From the NCBI RefSeq assembly GCF_014269035.2, contig NZ_JABWRP020000013.1, forward strand, positions 124,001 to 188,000: a DNA stretch of 64,000 bases. Direction: 5' to 3'. Made by a program: the position numbers and the translations under genes. The first letter of the stretch is position 1. Each line of letters starts with the position of its first letter. Positions 9,474 through 18,035 of the stretch are shown piece after piece. Origin of the DNA: Pseudomonas vlassakiae. GTDB lineage: Bacteria > Pseudomonadota > Gammaproteobacteria > Pseudomonadales > Pseudomonadaceae. Below the pieces are notes generated by a model. That model was not told where the DNA came from and did not search any database. It saw only the letters and a list, made by a program, of their open reading frames with translations.

Positions 9474-10364
9474 TCAGGCGCCCTCGGCCGCGACCTTGTG
9501 CCGCGGCGGTTGCTCGGCGGCCATGCGGCTCGACAGCACGATGGCGAAGATGATCAGCACGCCGCCCAGCAGCATGCGCAGGGTTGGCGTTTCGGCGAAC
9601 ACTGCCCAGGCCACGGCGATGCCGTAGACCGGTTCCATGGCAAAGACAACGGCGGCGGTGCGCGCCTTGATCACCCCCAGGCTGGCCACGAACAGGCTGT
9701 GGGCGACGCCGGTGCAGAAGATGCCGAGCAGGGCGATCCACAGCCAGTCCATGCGTTCCACCTGGCTCAAGCCTGGGCCGGCGAAAGGCAGCAGGCACAG
9801 GCCGACCACCAGGTTTTGCCACAGCGCTGCCTGCACGGCCGGCAAACGGCCGGAGCCGGCGCGGTTGGTCAGTGACAGCAGCGAGAACAACAAACCGGAG
9901 AGCAAGGCCCAGAGCAGGCCACCGGTGGCCTGGCTGGCCAGGTCGAACTGTGGGGTGACCAGTATCAGGCCGATGCTGACCAGCACCACCAGCACACCTT
10001 CGTTGCGGCGGATGCGCTCGCGGAACAGCAGGCCTTCGAGGATCACGGTGAATGCCGGGAAGCTGGCGAAACCCAGGGTGGCGATGGCCACGCCGCCGAC
10101 CTTCACGGCGATGAAGAAGCTGACCCAATGGCCGGCCAGCAGCACGCCGCCGAGCAGCAGGCGGCGTATGTCATGGCCGTTCAGGCGTCGCCAGCCGGGG
10201 CCGGTGAGGCTGGCGAACAATGCCAGGGCCAGCACGGCAAAGGCGGCGCGGCCGAAGACGATGATCGTCGGGCTGGCACTGGTGGCCAGTTTGCCGAACA
10301 CCCCGGTCAGGCCGAAGAACAGCGCGCCGATGTGCAGGGCGCCGAGGGCGGTGCGATGGTTCAT
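9474..10364 (-). CDS. EamA/DMT-superfamily transporter
   Basis: A 296-residue protein with about ten hydrophobic segments arranged as two EamA repeats, the usual layout of drug/metabolite exporters (RhtA/YdcZ type). Opening LGALHIGALFFGLTGVFGK and a repeat-2 segment with GIFCTGVAHSLF fit the family. The substrate cannot be read from sequence. A cupin-AraC regulator lies upstream on the same strand, separated by a REP array, and may control it. Confidence 0.8.
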   Translation of the reverse strand: MNHRTALGALHIGALFFGLTGVFGKLATSASPTIIVFGRAAFAVLALALFASLTGPGWRRLNGHDIRRLLLGGVLLAGHWVSFFIAVKVGGVAIATLGFASFPAFTVILEGLLFRERIRRNEGVLVVLVSIGLILVTPQFDLASQATGGLLWALLSGLLFSLLSLTNRAGSGRLPAVQAALWQNLVVGLCLLPFAGPGLSQVERMDWLWIALLGIFCTGVAHSLFVASLGVIKARTAAVVFAMEPVYGIAVAWAVFAETPTLRMLLGGVLIIFAIVLSSRMAAEQPPRHKVAAEGA

Positions 10365-10393
10365 GCTGAGTCCTTGCTCAAATCTTTAAGGGC

Positions 10394-10608
10394 TGTGCCG
10401 GCCTCATCGCGGATAAATCCGCTCCTACACGGTATCTTCAGGCGCGGATTCATCCGCGATACACGGTGCCTTCAGGCGCGGGTTTATCCGCGATACACGG
10501 TGCCTTCAGGCGCGGGTTTATCCGCGATACACGGTGCCTTCAGGCGCGGATTCATCCCCGATACCCCGTACCTATAGGAGCGGATTTATCCGCGATGAGG
10601 CCGGTGCA
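10394..10608. repeat. REP cluster with 34-bp tandem array (four units)
   Basis: Outer REP copies (10394-10429 and, inverted, 10575-10608) flank four head-to-tail 34-bp units starting at 10439, 10473, 10507 and 10541. Each unit contains a short GCGGrTTyATCCGC-type core followed by GATACACGGTGCCTT; the fourth is more diverged. It fills most of the gap between the AraC-type gene and the exporter and holds no supported gene. Confidence 0.85.
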
Positions 10609-10655
10609 GCACAGTGTAAGGCCACAGGCGATCCCTTTCTGTCGCCATCCTGCCG

Positions 10656-11420
10656 TCAGTTGTCGCCAGGCGCTCGCCGCATGGCCAGCGGCGAGCAACC
10701 AAACGCCCGCAGCATCGCCGCCGAAAATGCACTCTGCGAGCTGTACCCCACCTGCGCCGCAATCTCCCCCATCGGCAGCAAGGTCTGCGTGACCAGCCGC
10801 CTGGCCTTGAGCAGACGTCGCTGGCGAATGTAGTCCATTGGCGTCATGCCACATTCGGCGCTGAACCGTGCATGCAGCCGGGTACTGGACAAGCCGGCGA
10901 TGCGCGCCAGGTCGGCCACCTGCAAGGGGTACGCTGCGTGCTGTTCGATATGCACATCGAACGCGGCGTAGGGCAGACGATGGCTGGGCGTGACGATGGC
11001 CGAAGCGCTGGGGTTGAGGCTGGCCAACAACAGTACCGCGCCTTGCCGGGCAATCAGCGGGTCGTCCATGGGGCTCGCCGCCAGCCAGTCCACCAGCTGC
11101 TGCTGGCGCTCGTTCAGCCCGCGTGCGCCAGGCTGGTCGAGCAGACGCCGGCTGGCATCGGCATGCGCCCCCAGCTGCTCGTGCAGCCAGTGTTCGTCCG
11201 GTACATCCAGCACCAGGCAATCGCTGCCGAGGTCACTGCCGCACGTGTGGTGGGCGCCAGCGGGCACCACCACCAGCCCCTGGCGGGCGACCTTGGCGCT
11301 GTGGCCCTGCACCTCGAAGTCCAGGCGGCCGTGCAGGCCGAACACCAGCTGCGGGTGTGCGTGACTGTGGGCGATCAGCTCATCGCGGTAATGACGCATG
11401 GATAGTATCGGGCCGGCCAT
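10656..11420 (-). CDS. AraC-family regulator with N-terminal cupin
   Basis: 254 residues. The N-terminal half is a cupin with the metal/ligand motif HSHAHPQLVFG and VVVPAGAHHTC. The C-terminal ~100 residues carry two helix-turn-helix motifs (LARIAGLSSTRLHARF and IAAQVGYSSQSAFSAAM) as in AraC/XylS proteins. Proteins of this build often control an adjacent exporter; the EamA gene downstream on the same strand is the obvious candidate, which is inference. Translation could also begin at the internal Met8. Confidence 0.85.
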   Translation of the reverse strand: MAGPILSMRHYRDELIAHSHAHPQLVFGLHGRLDFEVQGHSAKVARQGLVVVPAGAHHTCGSDLGSDCLVLDVPDEHWLHEQLGAHADASRRLLDQPGARGLNERQQQLVDWLAASPMDDPLIARQGAVLLLASLNPSASAIVTPSHRLPYAAFDVHIEQHAAYPLQVADLARIAGLSSTRLHARFSAECGMTPMDYIRQRRLLKARRLVTQTLLPMGEIAAQVGYSSQSAFSAAMLRAFGCSPLAMRRAPGDN

Positions 11421-11546
11421 GGGGCTTCCTCGTGGGGCTGCCCGCCATTGTGCCGCATTCCTGGTAGTCCATCACTCGTCACATCCCTGCCACCAACCTG
11501 TCACCTGCGCCTGCCAGTCTCCAGCAAACAGCGCCGGAGCCTGCCC

Positions 11547-12359
11547 ATGACCCATGTCGAACTTTCTCGCCCGTCACGCAAGCAGCGCGTGCGCACGCTG
11601 TGGATATCCGATGTGCACCTGGGCACGCGAGACTGCCAGGCCGAACACCTGTCGCAGTTCCTCAAGGGTTACCAGGCCGACCGTATCTACCTGGTGGGCG
11701 ATATCATCGATGGCTGGAAGCTGCGCAGCGGCATTTATTGGCCGCAAGCCCACACCAATGTGATCCGCCGCTTGCTGACCATGAGCAAGCGCGGCACCGA
11801 GGTGATCTACGTCACCGGCAACCATGACGAATTCCTGCGCCGTTACTCGAAACTGATGCTGGGCAACATCCAGCTGGTGGACGAGGCCGAGCACCTGACC
11901 GCCGACGGCCGTCGCCTGCTGGTGGTGCACGGCGACCAGTTCGACGTGATCACCCGCTATCACCGCTGGCTGGCCTTTCTTGGCGACCGTGCCTACGAGT
12001 TCACCCTGGTGCTCAACCGCTGGCTCAACCACTGGCGTGCCCGCTATGGGTATGGCTACTGGTCGCTGTCGGCGTACCTCAAGCACAAGGTCAAGGGGGC
12101 GGTGAACTTCATCAGCGACTTCGAGGATGCGATTGCCCATGAATGCACCCGTCGCGGTTTTCACGGGGTGGTGTGCGGGCATATCCACCATGCCGAGATC
12201 CGCCAGGTGGGGGAGGTGGAGTACCTCAACTGCGGCGATTGGGTGGAATCGTGCACGGCGCTGATCGAACATTGGGATGGCAGCATCGCGTTGTATCGGC
12301 TGGCCGATGCCCAGGCGCGGCTGGCCGCGCAAGCTGCTGCGGTACGCGAGCCGGCATGA
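11547..12359 (+). CDS. LpxH-like metallophosphoesterase
   Basis: A 270-residue calcineurin-type phosphoesterase. Metal-binding motifs appear in order: DVHLGT, GDIIDGWK, GNHDE, HGDQFD and GHIHHAE. It resembles the group annotated as UDP-2,3-diacylglucosamine diphosphatase, but is longer than true LpxH, so its place in lipid A synthesis is uncertain. GGAG 7 bases before ATG 11547 supports that start; the open frame extends 99 bases upstream without similarity. No operon partner: the next gene is convergent. Confidence 0.8.
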   Translation: MTHVELSRPSRKQRVRTLWISDVHLGTRDCQAEHLSQFLKGYQADRIYLVGDIIDGWKLRSGIYWPQAHTNVIRRLLTMSKRGTEVIYVTGNHDEFLRRYSKLMLGNIQLVDEAEHLTADGRRLLVVHGDQFDVITRYHRWLAFLGDRAYEFTLVLNRWLNHWRARYGYGYWSLSAYLKHKVKGAVNFISDFEDAIAHECTRRGFHGVVCGHIHHAEIRQVGEVEYLNCGDWVESCTALIEHWDGSIALYRLADAQARLAAQAAAVREPA

Positions 12360-12377
12360 GCCGGCTGCGCCCTCAGG

Positions 12378-12689
12378 CTAGAGGCTGATCCTGCCGAGCA
12401 GGATGTCGCGGAACATGGCGAAGTCGCCAATCAGGCTGTACCAGGGGTGACTGAAGGTCGCCGGCCGGTTCTTCTCGAAAAAGAAATGCCCCACCCAGGC
12501 GAAGCCGTAGCCGCAGATCGGTACCGCCAGCAGCAACAACCACTTGCCACTGCCCAGGGTGTAGGCCAGCAAGGCAATCACCAGGCTGGTGCCGACAAAG
12601 TGCAGGCGCCGGCAGGTGGGGTTGCTGTGCTCGCCCAGGTAATAGGGATAGAACTCGGCAAAACTGCGAAACTGCGCTGTGCGGGTCAT
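12378..12689 (-). CDS. DUF962/Mpo1-like membrane protein
   Basis: 103 residues. The FAEFYPYYLGEHSNPTCRRLHFVG opening, two central membrane segments and GHFFFEKNRPATF motif identify the DUF962 family, whose yeast member Mpo1 is an Fe(II)-dependent dioxygenase shortening 2-hydroxy fatty acids. The conserved His residues are present. The bacterial role is not shown. Start set at ATG 12689; the open frame runs 93 bases further but lacks family similarity. Confidence 0.8.
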   Translation of the reverse strand: MTRTAQFRSFAEFYPYYLGEHSNPTCRRLHFVGTSLVIALLAYTLGSGKWLLLLAVPICGYGFAWVGHFFFEKNRPATFSHPWYSLIGDFAMFRDILLGRISL

Positions 12690-12844
12690 GGGCAGTGCTC
12701 CGGGATTATCACTTTTGGACAGGATACACGGCGTGGAGCCTGAATCGAGTCTAGAGTCATTGGCGGGGCCGGCCAGTGACAATAGGCGCCAAATGAGTAT
12801 CCTTGAGGTTCACCGCATGAAGCGGTCCGTACAAGAAGCCTGCC

Positions 12845-13906
12845 ATGAGTGAGAGAACCACGTCAGCCAGCTGGGCATCAGGGATTGTGAAGGCGCTGGA
12901 GCTCGAAGGGCTCGATTGCCCGGCGATGTTCGAGCAGCTGGGGTTGGATTTCGCCGCACTCGACGATCCGGATGCACGCTTTCCGCAGGACGCCATGACC
13001 CGCCTCTGGCAGCTCGCGGTCGAACTTTCGGGCAACGAGGCGATTGGCCTGAACATGGCGCGGGTGGTGCGCCCGGCTTCGTTCCATGTGGTGGGTTACG
13101 CGCTGATGTCCAGCCGCACCCTGGCCGAAGGCTTCGAGCGGCTGGTGCGTTACCAACGCATCATTGCCGAAAGCTCCGACCTGAGTTTCACCCTTGGCCC
13201 TGAAGGCTATTCGCTGATTCTGACCGTGCATGGCGATCACCTGCCCCCCACCCGCCACAGCGCCGAAGCGTCACTGGCCTGCGCGCTGGCCTTGTGCAAA
13301 TGGCTCAGCGGCCGGCCGGTGCAGCCGCGGCGGGTGTTGGTACAAGGGCCGCAGCCGAAGGATATCGAGCCGTACAAGGTGGCCTTTCATTCCCCGCTGG
13401 TATTCGGCGCTCCGCACGATGCCCTGGTATTCGAACGGGCCGACATGGAAGCGCCGTTGCCCACTGCCAACGAAGCCATGGCCATCCTGCATGACCGCTT
13501 TGCTGGCGAGTACCTGGCGCGTTTTTCCGAAAGCCGCGTGACCCATAGGGTGCGCCAGGTGCTGTGCCGTATCCTGCCCCAGGGCGAACCCAAGCGTGAA
13601 ACCCTGGCCCAGGCCCTGCACTTGTCCCAGCGCACCCTGCAGCGCCGTTTGCAGGAAGAGGGCACCAGCTTCCAGGCATTGCTCGACGACACCCGTCGTG
13701 AGCTCGCCGAACAGTACCTGGCCCAGCCAGGCATGACCCTGCTGGAGACCGCCTACCTGCTGGGCTTTGCCGACCCGAGCAACTTCTACCGGGCATTCCG
13801 CCGCTGGTTCGATGAGACCCCCAGCGAATACCGCGCCCGGCTGGGCGCGGAGCCAGCCGAGGTCAGTGACGCCAGAACGCCGGCATGCACAACACCAGCA
13901 CGGTGA
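12845..13906 (+). CDS. AraC-family regulator with arabinose-binding-like N domain (OruR type)
   Basis: 353 residues. An N-terminal helical effector domain (ARFPQDAMTRLWQLA ... VVGYALMSSRTLAEG) is typical of the OruR/ArgR-like AraC subgroup in pseudomonads. The C-terminal DNA-binding domain has motifs RETLAQALHLSQRTLQRRL and LLGFADPSNFYRAFRRW, ending in the conserved PSEYR. The 3' end overlaps the opposing trkH gene by 44 bases. Effector and targets unknown. Confidence 0.85.
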   Translation: MSERTTSASWASGIVKALELEGLDCPAMFEQLGLDFAALDDPDARFPQDAMTRLWQLAVELSGNEAIGLNMARVVRPASFHVVGYALMSSRTLAEGFERLVRYQRIIAESSDLSFTLGPEGYSLILTVHGDHLPPTRHSAEASLACALALCKWLSGRPVQPRRVLVQGPQPKDIEPYKVAFHSPLVFGAPHDALVFERADMEAPLPTANEAMAILHDRFAGEYLARFSESRVTHRVRQVLCRILPQGEPKRETLAQALHLSQRTLQRRLQEEGTSFQALLDDTRRELAEQYLAQPGMTLLETAYLLGFADPSNFYRAFRRWFDETPSEYRARLGAEPAEVSDARTPACTTPAR

Positions 13907-15317
13907 TGATCTCCAGGCGGCCCAGCAGCATACCGGTAGCGAGAATCCACTTGGCGGCATCCGGCAGCGTCGAGTAGTTGCCCGAAGGACCGACCACTTC
14001 GCCCAGGCCCGGGCCAACGCCCGACACCGTTCCGGCGGCACCGGTCAGCGCGGTCATCCAGTCCACGCCCAGCAATGACAGCAGCAGCGCCATTACGCAG
14101 ATGGTGATGGCGAAGAAGAACGAGAAGGTCAGGATCGAGCGCACGATCTCTTCGTCCAGGCGATGGCCGTTGTATTTCTGCTTGATCACCGCGCGCGGGT
14201 GGATCAGCTGGTTGAGGCTCGCCTTGAGCAGGATGTAGGCGACCTGGAAACGGAAGATCTTGATGCCGCCGGCCGTCGAGCCAGAGCAGCCACCGACGAA
14301 GCCCAGGTAGAAGAACAGCATCAGCGAGAAGTTGCCCCACAGGCTGTAGTCGCCCAGCGCGAAACCCGTGGTGGTGACCACCGAGGTCACGTTCAGTGCC
14401 ACGTGGCGCAGGGCATCGAGCCAGTGCAGGTTGGTGGTGTACCAGTACCAGGTGCCGAGCACGATCCAGGTCACCACCAGCATGCCCAGCAAGCCCTGCA
14501 CCTGCTGGTCACGGATCAGCGCCTTGCGGTTGCCGCGCAGGGTTGCCACGTACAGCGTGAAGGGCAGGCTGCCGAGGATCATCACCACCACCGCGACCCA
14601 GTGCACGGCGGGGATGTCCCACTTGGCCAGGGACTGGTCAGAGGTGGAGAAACCGCCGGTGGAGATCGCTGACATGGCGTGGTTGATGGCATCGAACGGG
14701 CTCATGCCGGCCCACCAGAAGGCCAGTGCGCCAAAGATGGAGAAGCCGACGTACACGCCGACGATCGATTTGGCGACCATGTGCGAGCGCGGCATGACCT
14801 TTTCCGAACGGTCCGACGATTCGGTCTGGAACAGGCGCATGCCACCGATGCGCAGCAGCGGCAGGATCGCCACCGCCATGGCGATGAAGCCGATGCCACC
14901 GAGCCAGTGCAGCATCGAGCGCCACATCAGGATGCCCGGCGACATGCTGTCCAGCCCGCTGAGCACCGTGGCGCCGGTGGCGGTGATGCCGGACATGCTT
15001 TCGAAGAAGGCGTCGGTGTAGCTGATGTGCTGGGTCAGCAGGAAGGGCAGTGCGGCGAAGACGCACACCACCACCCAGCTGCTGACGGTGAGCAGGTACA
15101 TGTCGCGCGGGCGCAGGTGGACGTGCTCGGGGCGCCCCTGCAGCACCATGGCCAGGCCGGCGATGAAGGTGATCAGGCTCGACCAGAGGAACGACGGCAT
15201 GTCGCCGGTGCGTTCGAACACCACCAGGGTCGCCATGGGCACGACCATGCTGACCGCCAGGGTGATCAGGAAGATGCCGATGATGAAACCAATGATCCTT
15301 AAGGTCGGCAACGCCAT
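13863..15317 (-). CDS. trkH: Trk system potassium uptake protein TrkH
   Basis: A 484-residue K+ channel-like subunit with four membrane-pore-membrane repeats. Selectivity-filter segments are recognisable as TATGAT, STGGFST, TTTGFALG and SGVGPGLG. It works with the cytosolic NAD-binding TrkA, not present here. It ends at CMPAFWRH; its 3' end overlaps the convergent AraC-type gene by 44 bases. Confidence 0.95.
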   Translation of the reverse strand: MALPTLRIIGFIIGIFLITLAVSMVVPMATLVVFERTGDMPSFLWSSLITFIAGLAMVLQGRPEHVHLRPRDMYLLTVSSWVVVCVFAALPFLLTQHISYTDAFFESMSGITATGATVLSGLDSMSPGILMWRSMLHWLGGIGFIAMAVAILPLLRIGGMRLFQTESSDRSEKVMPRSHMVAKSIVGVYVGFSIFGALAFWWAGMSPFDAINHAMSAISTGGFSTSDQSLAKWDIPAVHWVAVVVMILGSLPFTLYVATLRGNRKALIRDQQVQGLLGMLVVTWIVLGTWYWYTTNLHWLDALRHVALNVTSVVTTTGFALGDYSLWGNFSLMLFFYLGFVGGCSGSTAGGIKIFRFQVAYILLKASLNQLIHPRAVIKQKYNGHRLDEEIVRSILTFSFFFAITICVMALLLSLLGVDWMTALTGAAGTVSGVGPGLGEVVGPSGNYSTLPDAAKWILATGMLLGRLEIITVLVLCMPAFWRH

Positions 15318-15419
15318 GTGATCTGCTCTGACTCGAAACGGAAGGGCGCCATTCTACCTATGGGTCTGGTGATGTAAACGCTAGAATGGCCGCACATTTA
15401 CCTGCCAGGAGGGTAGCCG

Positions 15420-15977
15420 ATGGAGGCTCTCGACGCATTGCTCAACCGTGTTTCCGTGCCACGCCTGACCGACCCTGCGCCCAACGAGGCCCAGCGTGAG
15501 GCGCTGTTCCAGGCCGCCTTGCGCGCACCGGACCACGGCCAGCTGCGGCCATGGCGCTTCCTGACCATCGAGGGCCAGGGCCGCGTCAAGCTGGGTGAGC
15601 TGTTTGCCGAAGCGTTGCAGCACAAGGGTGACGCCAGCCAGGCTGCACTGGACAAGGCGCGGGCCATGCCGCTGCGCGCGCCATTGCTGATCGTGGTGAT
15701 TGCCAGGCTGCAGGACCACTACAAGGTACCGAAGTCCGAGCAGCGCCTGGCGGCAGGGTGCGCGGCCCATGGCATCCTGATTGCGGCGCATGCCCAGGGG
15801 ATCGGTGCGGTTTGGCGCACTGGCGACATGGCGTTCGATGCGCATGTGCACAAAGGCTTGGGGCTGGCGGAGAACGAGGAGCTGATCGGCTACCTGTATG
15901 TCGGTACGCCGATGGCCGAGCCGCGCACGGCGCCTATCCTCGAGACTGCCGAGTACGTCAGCGCCTGGGGCGAATAA
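15420..15977 (+). CDS. Nitroreductase-family protein (YdjA type)
   Basis: 185 residues. ALFQAALRAPDHGQLRPWRF is the FMN-binding N-terminal signature, with a second motif AAHAQGIGAVWRTG and a C-terminal IGYLYVGTP segment. YdjA-type enzymes are FMN-dependent and use NAD(P)H on nitro or quinone compounds; the physiological substrate is unknown. Standalone gene; a REP pair follows it. Confidence 0.85.
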   Translation: MEALDALLNRVSVPRLTDPAPNEAQREALFQAALRAPDHGQLRPWRFLTIEGQGRVKLGELFAEALQHKGDASQAALDKARAMPLRAPLLIVVIARLQDHYKVPKSEQRLAAGCAAHGILIAAHAQGIGAVWRTGDMAFDAHVHKGLGLAENEELIGYLYVGTPMAEPRTAPILETAEYVSAWGE

Positions 15978-15979
15978 CG

Positions 15980-16080
15980 CGCCGGATTCTTCGCGGGCAA
16001 GCCCGCTCCCACAGGTACAGCGCGGGCTTCGGGCCTGAGGCGATCCCTGTAGGAGCGGGTTTACCCGCGAAAGGGCCGGT
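15980..16080. repeat. REP inverted pair
   Basis: Two REP copies (gccggattcttcgcgggcaa... and aggagcgggtttacccgcga..., inverted) between the convergent nitroreductase and histidine-kinase genes. Confidence 0.8.
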
Positions 16081-16093
16081 ACCCGCTGTCACT

Positions 16094-17428
16094 TCAACTG
16101 CCAGTCACAACTGCCAGCGGCAACTCCAGGCGGGCCACGAACCCACCCTGCGGGTGATTCTCCAGTAGCAGGCTGCCGCCATGGCGCTCCGCCGCCTTGC
16201 GCGCAATCGCCAGCCCCAGCCCATGCCCTGCCGCTTCCTGCCCCGGCGCCCGGAAGAATGGCTCACCCAACTGCGCCAGGTGCTCCGGCGCCGTCCCCGG
16301 CCCATGGTCGCGCACACTCAGCACGATCTTGTCCTGCTCGCGCTGCGCGCTGATCTCGATCGGTTGCCCTTGCGGGGTGAAGCGCAGGGCATTGCGCACC
16401 AGGTTGTCCACGGCACGCTCGATCAGCGTCGGCCAGCCTTGCAGCGTCAGCCCCGGCTGCGCTTCCAGCTTCACCTCCTGCTCTGGTGCACTGAGCTGAG
16501 CGTCCTTGCGCACGCTGCCGAGCAAGGCGTTGAGGTCGACAGGCTCGGCGTGGGCCTGCTCGGCATCGACCCGGGCCAGCGTCAGGATTTCGCTGATCAG
16601 GTCTTCCAGGCGGTCGCATTCACGGGTCAGGCGTGGCCACAGGGCCTGGCGCTGCTCGGTCTCGGCTCGCTCGGCCAGGGCCAGGGCAATGCGCAGGCGG
16701 GCCAGCGGCGAACGCAGCTCGTGGGACACATCACGCAGCAACTGGCGCTGGCTGCCGATCAGGCTCTGCAGGCGCGCCCCCATCTTGTTGAAGTCTTTGG
16801 CCAGCACACCGAACTCGTCACGCCGGGCAGCCAGGCGGGCCAGGCTGTTCTGTTGGTAGCTGGTTTGGCCAAGGTCGTGCACGGCGCCGCGCAGGCGGTT
16901 CAGGGGGCGGGTGATCGACAGGGTCACCAGCAGGCTGAACAAGGTCAGCACCACCAGGGCGATGCCCAGCGCACTCAACGGCCAGAGCAGGCTCTCACGG
17001 TGCCAGGCGTCCAGCTCCGGATGCGGGATGCGGTAGATCAGCAGGTAGGTGTTGCCGGTGTCGGGGCTGGTGTATTCCTCGGTCAGGCGCCGCCACGGCA
17101 GGTGGCGCTCGTCATTGTGCTGGCGCGCCTCGAACGCCGCAGCGCGGCGCGGGAACGTACCGGGCACCACTGCATCGCCGCTGTCGTCCAGCACCTGCAC
17201 ATCGATCTTGTAGCGCTGCTTGCGTCGCTCGAGGAAGGCCTGGGCCGACTCCAGGCCTTCTTGCTCGTAATGCTTGGCCCAATGGCTGGCCATGGTCTTG
17301 AGGCCCGGGTGGCGGCTGAGGATCCAGGCGTCCTGGTTAAGCACGTGGCCCAGCAGGAGCGACAGGCCCGCGACCAGGGCGATAGCCAGCCAGAAACTGG
17401 CCAGGATGCGCCAGAACAGAGAACGCAA
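16094..17428 (-). CDS. CpxA-like sensor histidine kinase
   Basis: Inner-membrane kinase of ~444 residues: a first membrane helix (ILASFWLAIALVAGL), a periplasmic sensor of about 130 residues, a second helix (ALGIALVVLTLFSLLVTL), HAMP, then an H-box with the phospho-acceptor His in DVSHELRSPL, N-box DNLVRNALRF, and G boxes DHGPG and GHGLGLAIA. I choose the TTG start at 17428 because AGGAGG lies 5 bases upstream (17434-17439) and the ATG at 17482 falls at the edge of a terminator stem. Third gene of a locus with a response regulator and a Spy/CpxP-like protein, which suggests an envelope-stress (Cpx-type) system. Confidence 0.88.
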   Translation of the reverse strand: MRSLFWRILASFWLAIALVAGLSLLLGHVLNQDAWILSRHPGLKTMASHWAKHYEQEGLESAQAFLERRKQRYKIDVQVLDDSGDAVVPGTFPRRAAAFEARQHNDERHLPWRRLTEEYTSPDTGNTYLLIYRIPHPELDAWHRESLLWPLSALGIALVVLTLFSLLVTLSITRPLNRLRGAVHDLGQTSYQQNSLARLAARRDEFGVLAKDFNKMGARLQSLIGSQRQLLRDVSHELRSPLARLRIALALAERAETEQRQALWPRLTRECDRLEDLISEILTLARVDAEQAHAEPVDLNALLGSVRKDAQLSAPEQEVKLEAQPGLTLQGWPTLIERAVDNLVRNALRFTPQGQPIEISAQREQDKIVLSVRDHGPGTAPEHLAQLGEPFFRAPGQEAAGHGLGLAIARKAAERHGGSLLLENHPQGGFVARLELPLAVVTGS

Positions 17429-17440
17429 GAGCACCTCCTG

Positions 17441-17480
17441 AAAACGGGAAAAGCCCGGCCCGCTTGAGGACGGGCCGGGC
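17441..17480 (-). terminator. Intrinsic terminator between the Spy-like and kinase genes
   Basis: On the minus strand a perfect 10-bp stem GCCCGGCCCG/CGGGCCGGGC with an 8-base loop is followed by TTTTCCCGTTTT. It sits immediately upstream of the kinase ribosome-binding site, so kinase expression would need readthrough or an unrecognised promoter. Confidence 0.75.
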
Positions 17481-17494
17481 ATTGGGGAGGAAGC

Positions 17495-17911
17495 TTACTG
17501 GGCCTTGGCGGCTTTTGCAGCTTTCCAGTCCTGGAACTCTTTCCATTCAGCCTTGCGGGCTTCGCGCTCCTTTTGCAGTTCATCGAACTTCTTCTGCTGG
17601 TCAGGCTTGAGCAGCGCGCGGACTTGACTGTCGGTCTTGTCGTGGCTGGCCTTGAGTTCGTCTTTCATGGCCTTCTGCTCGGCGGCTGGCAGCTTGTTCA
17701 GGTAGCGCTCGGTGATTTCGCGGCGGTTCTGCATCTGCTCGCCCATCAGCTTGCCAAGCTGCTGGCGCTGGTCGCGGCTCAGGTCCAGTTGGGCGAAAGG
17801 CGCATCACCGCGATGATGCGGGCCGTCGTGACGCGGGCCGCCGTCAGGCATGGCCATGGCCACGGTCGGCAGGGCGGCGGCGAACATCAGGGCGATAAGG
17901 GTCTTGCGCAT
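17495..17911 (-). CDS. Spy/CpxP-family periplasmic protein (LTXXQ)
   Basis: 138 residues. Signal peptide MRKTLIALMFAAALPTVAMA, a His-rich stretch (GGPRHDGPHHRGD, about residues 24-36) and two degenerate LTXXQ repeats (LDLSRDQRQQL and LLKPDQQKKF) in a charged all-helical body. Spy is a periplasmic chaperone and CpxP inhibits CpxA; this one lies between a CpxR-like regulator and a CpxA-like kinase, so an accessory-sensor role is likely. The His-rich segment could bind metal. A CpxR-like direct repeat lies about 80 bases upstream. Confidence 0.82.
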   Translation of the reverse strand: MRKTLIALMFAAALPTVAMAMPDGGPRHDGPHHRGDAPFAQLDLSRDQRQQLGKLMGEQMQNRREITERYLNKLPAAEQKAMKDELKASHDKTDSQVRALLKPDQQKKFDELQKEREARKAEWKEFQDWKAAKAAKAQ

Positions 17912-17991
17912 GGTGTCTCTCCTGTCATGGGCCGGTGGTTACCGGATGAGCTCAGTCTAGGGAGATCAAGGTCAAGCGCAGTCAGCTGACG

Positions 17992-18007
17992 GTAAAGGCA
18001 GGGTAAA
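17992..18007. promoter_or_regulatory. CpxR-like box (GTAAA-N6-GTAAA)
   Basis: GTAAA GGCAGG GTAAA on the plus strand matches the E. coli CpxR consensus GTAAA-N4-8-GTAAA exactly. It lies 81 bases before the Spy/CpxP-like start codon and just past the response-regulator gene, a fitting place for feedback activation. Confidence 0.55.
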
Positions 18008-18035
18008 GATGGGGCGCGGGCGGCCCCATGCTGGC

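Noticed and set aside
10439..10574. CRISPR-like regular repeats
   Set aside because: Repeats are contiguous with no unique spacers, are REP-derived, and no cas genes are near.
17429..17482. ATG at 17482 as start of the CpxA-like kinase
   Set aside because: It lies at the terminator stem of the preceding gene, and the intervening codons do not resemble a kinase N terminus.
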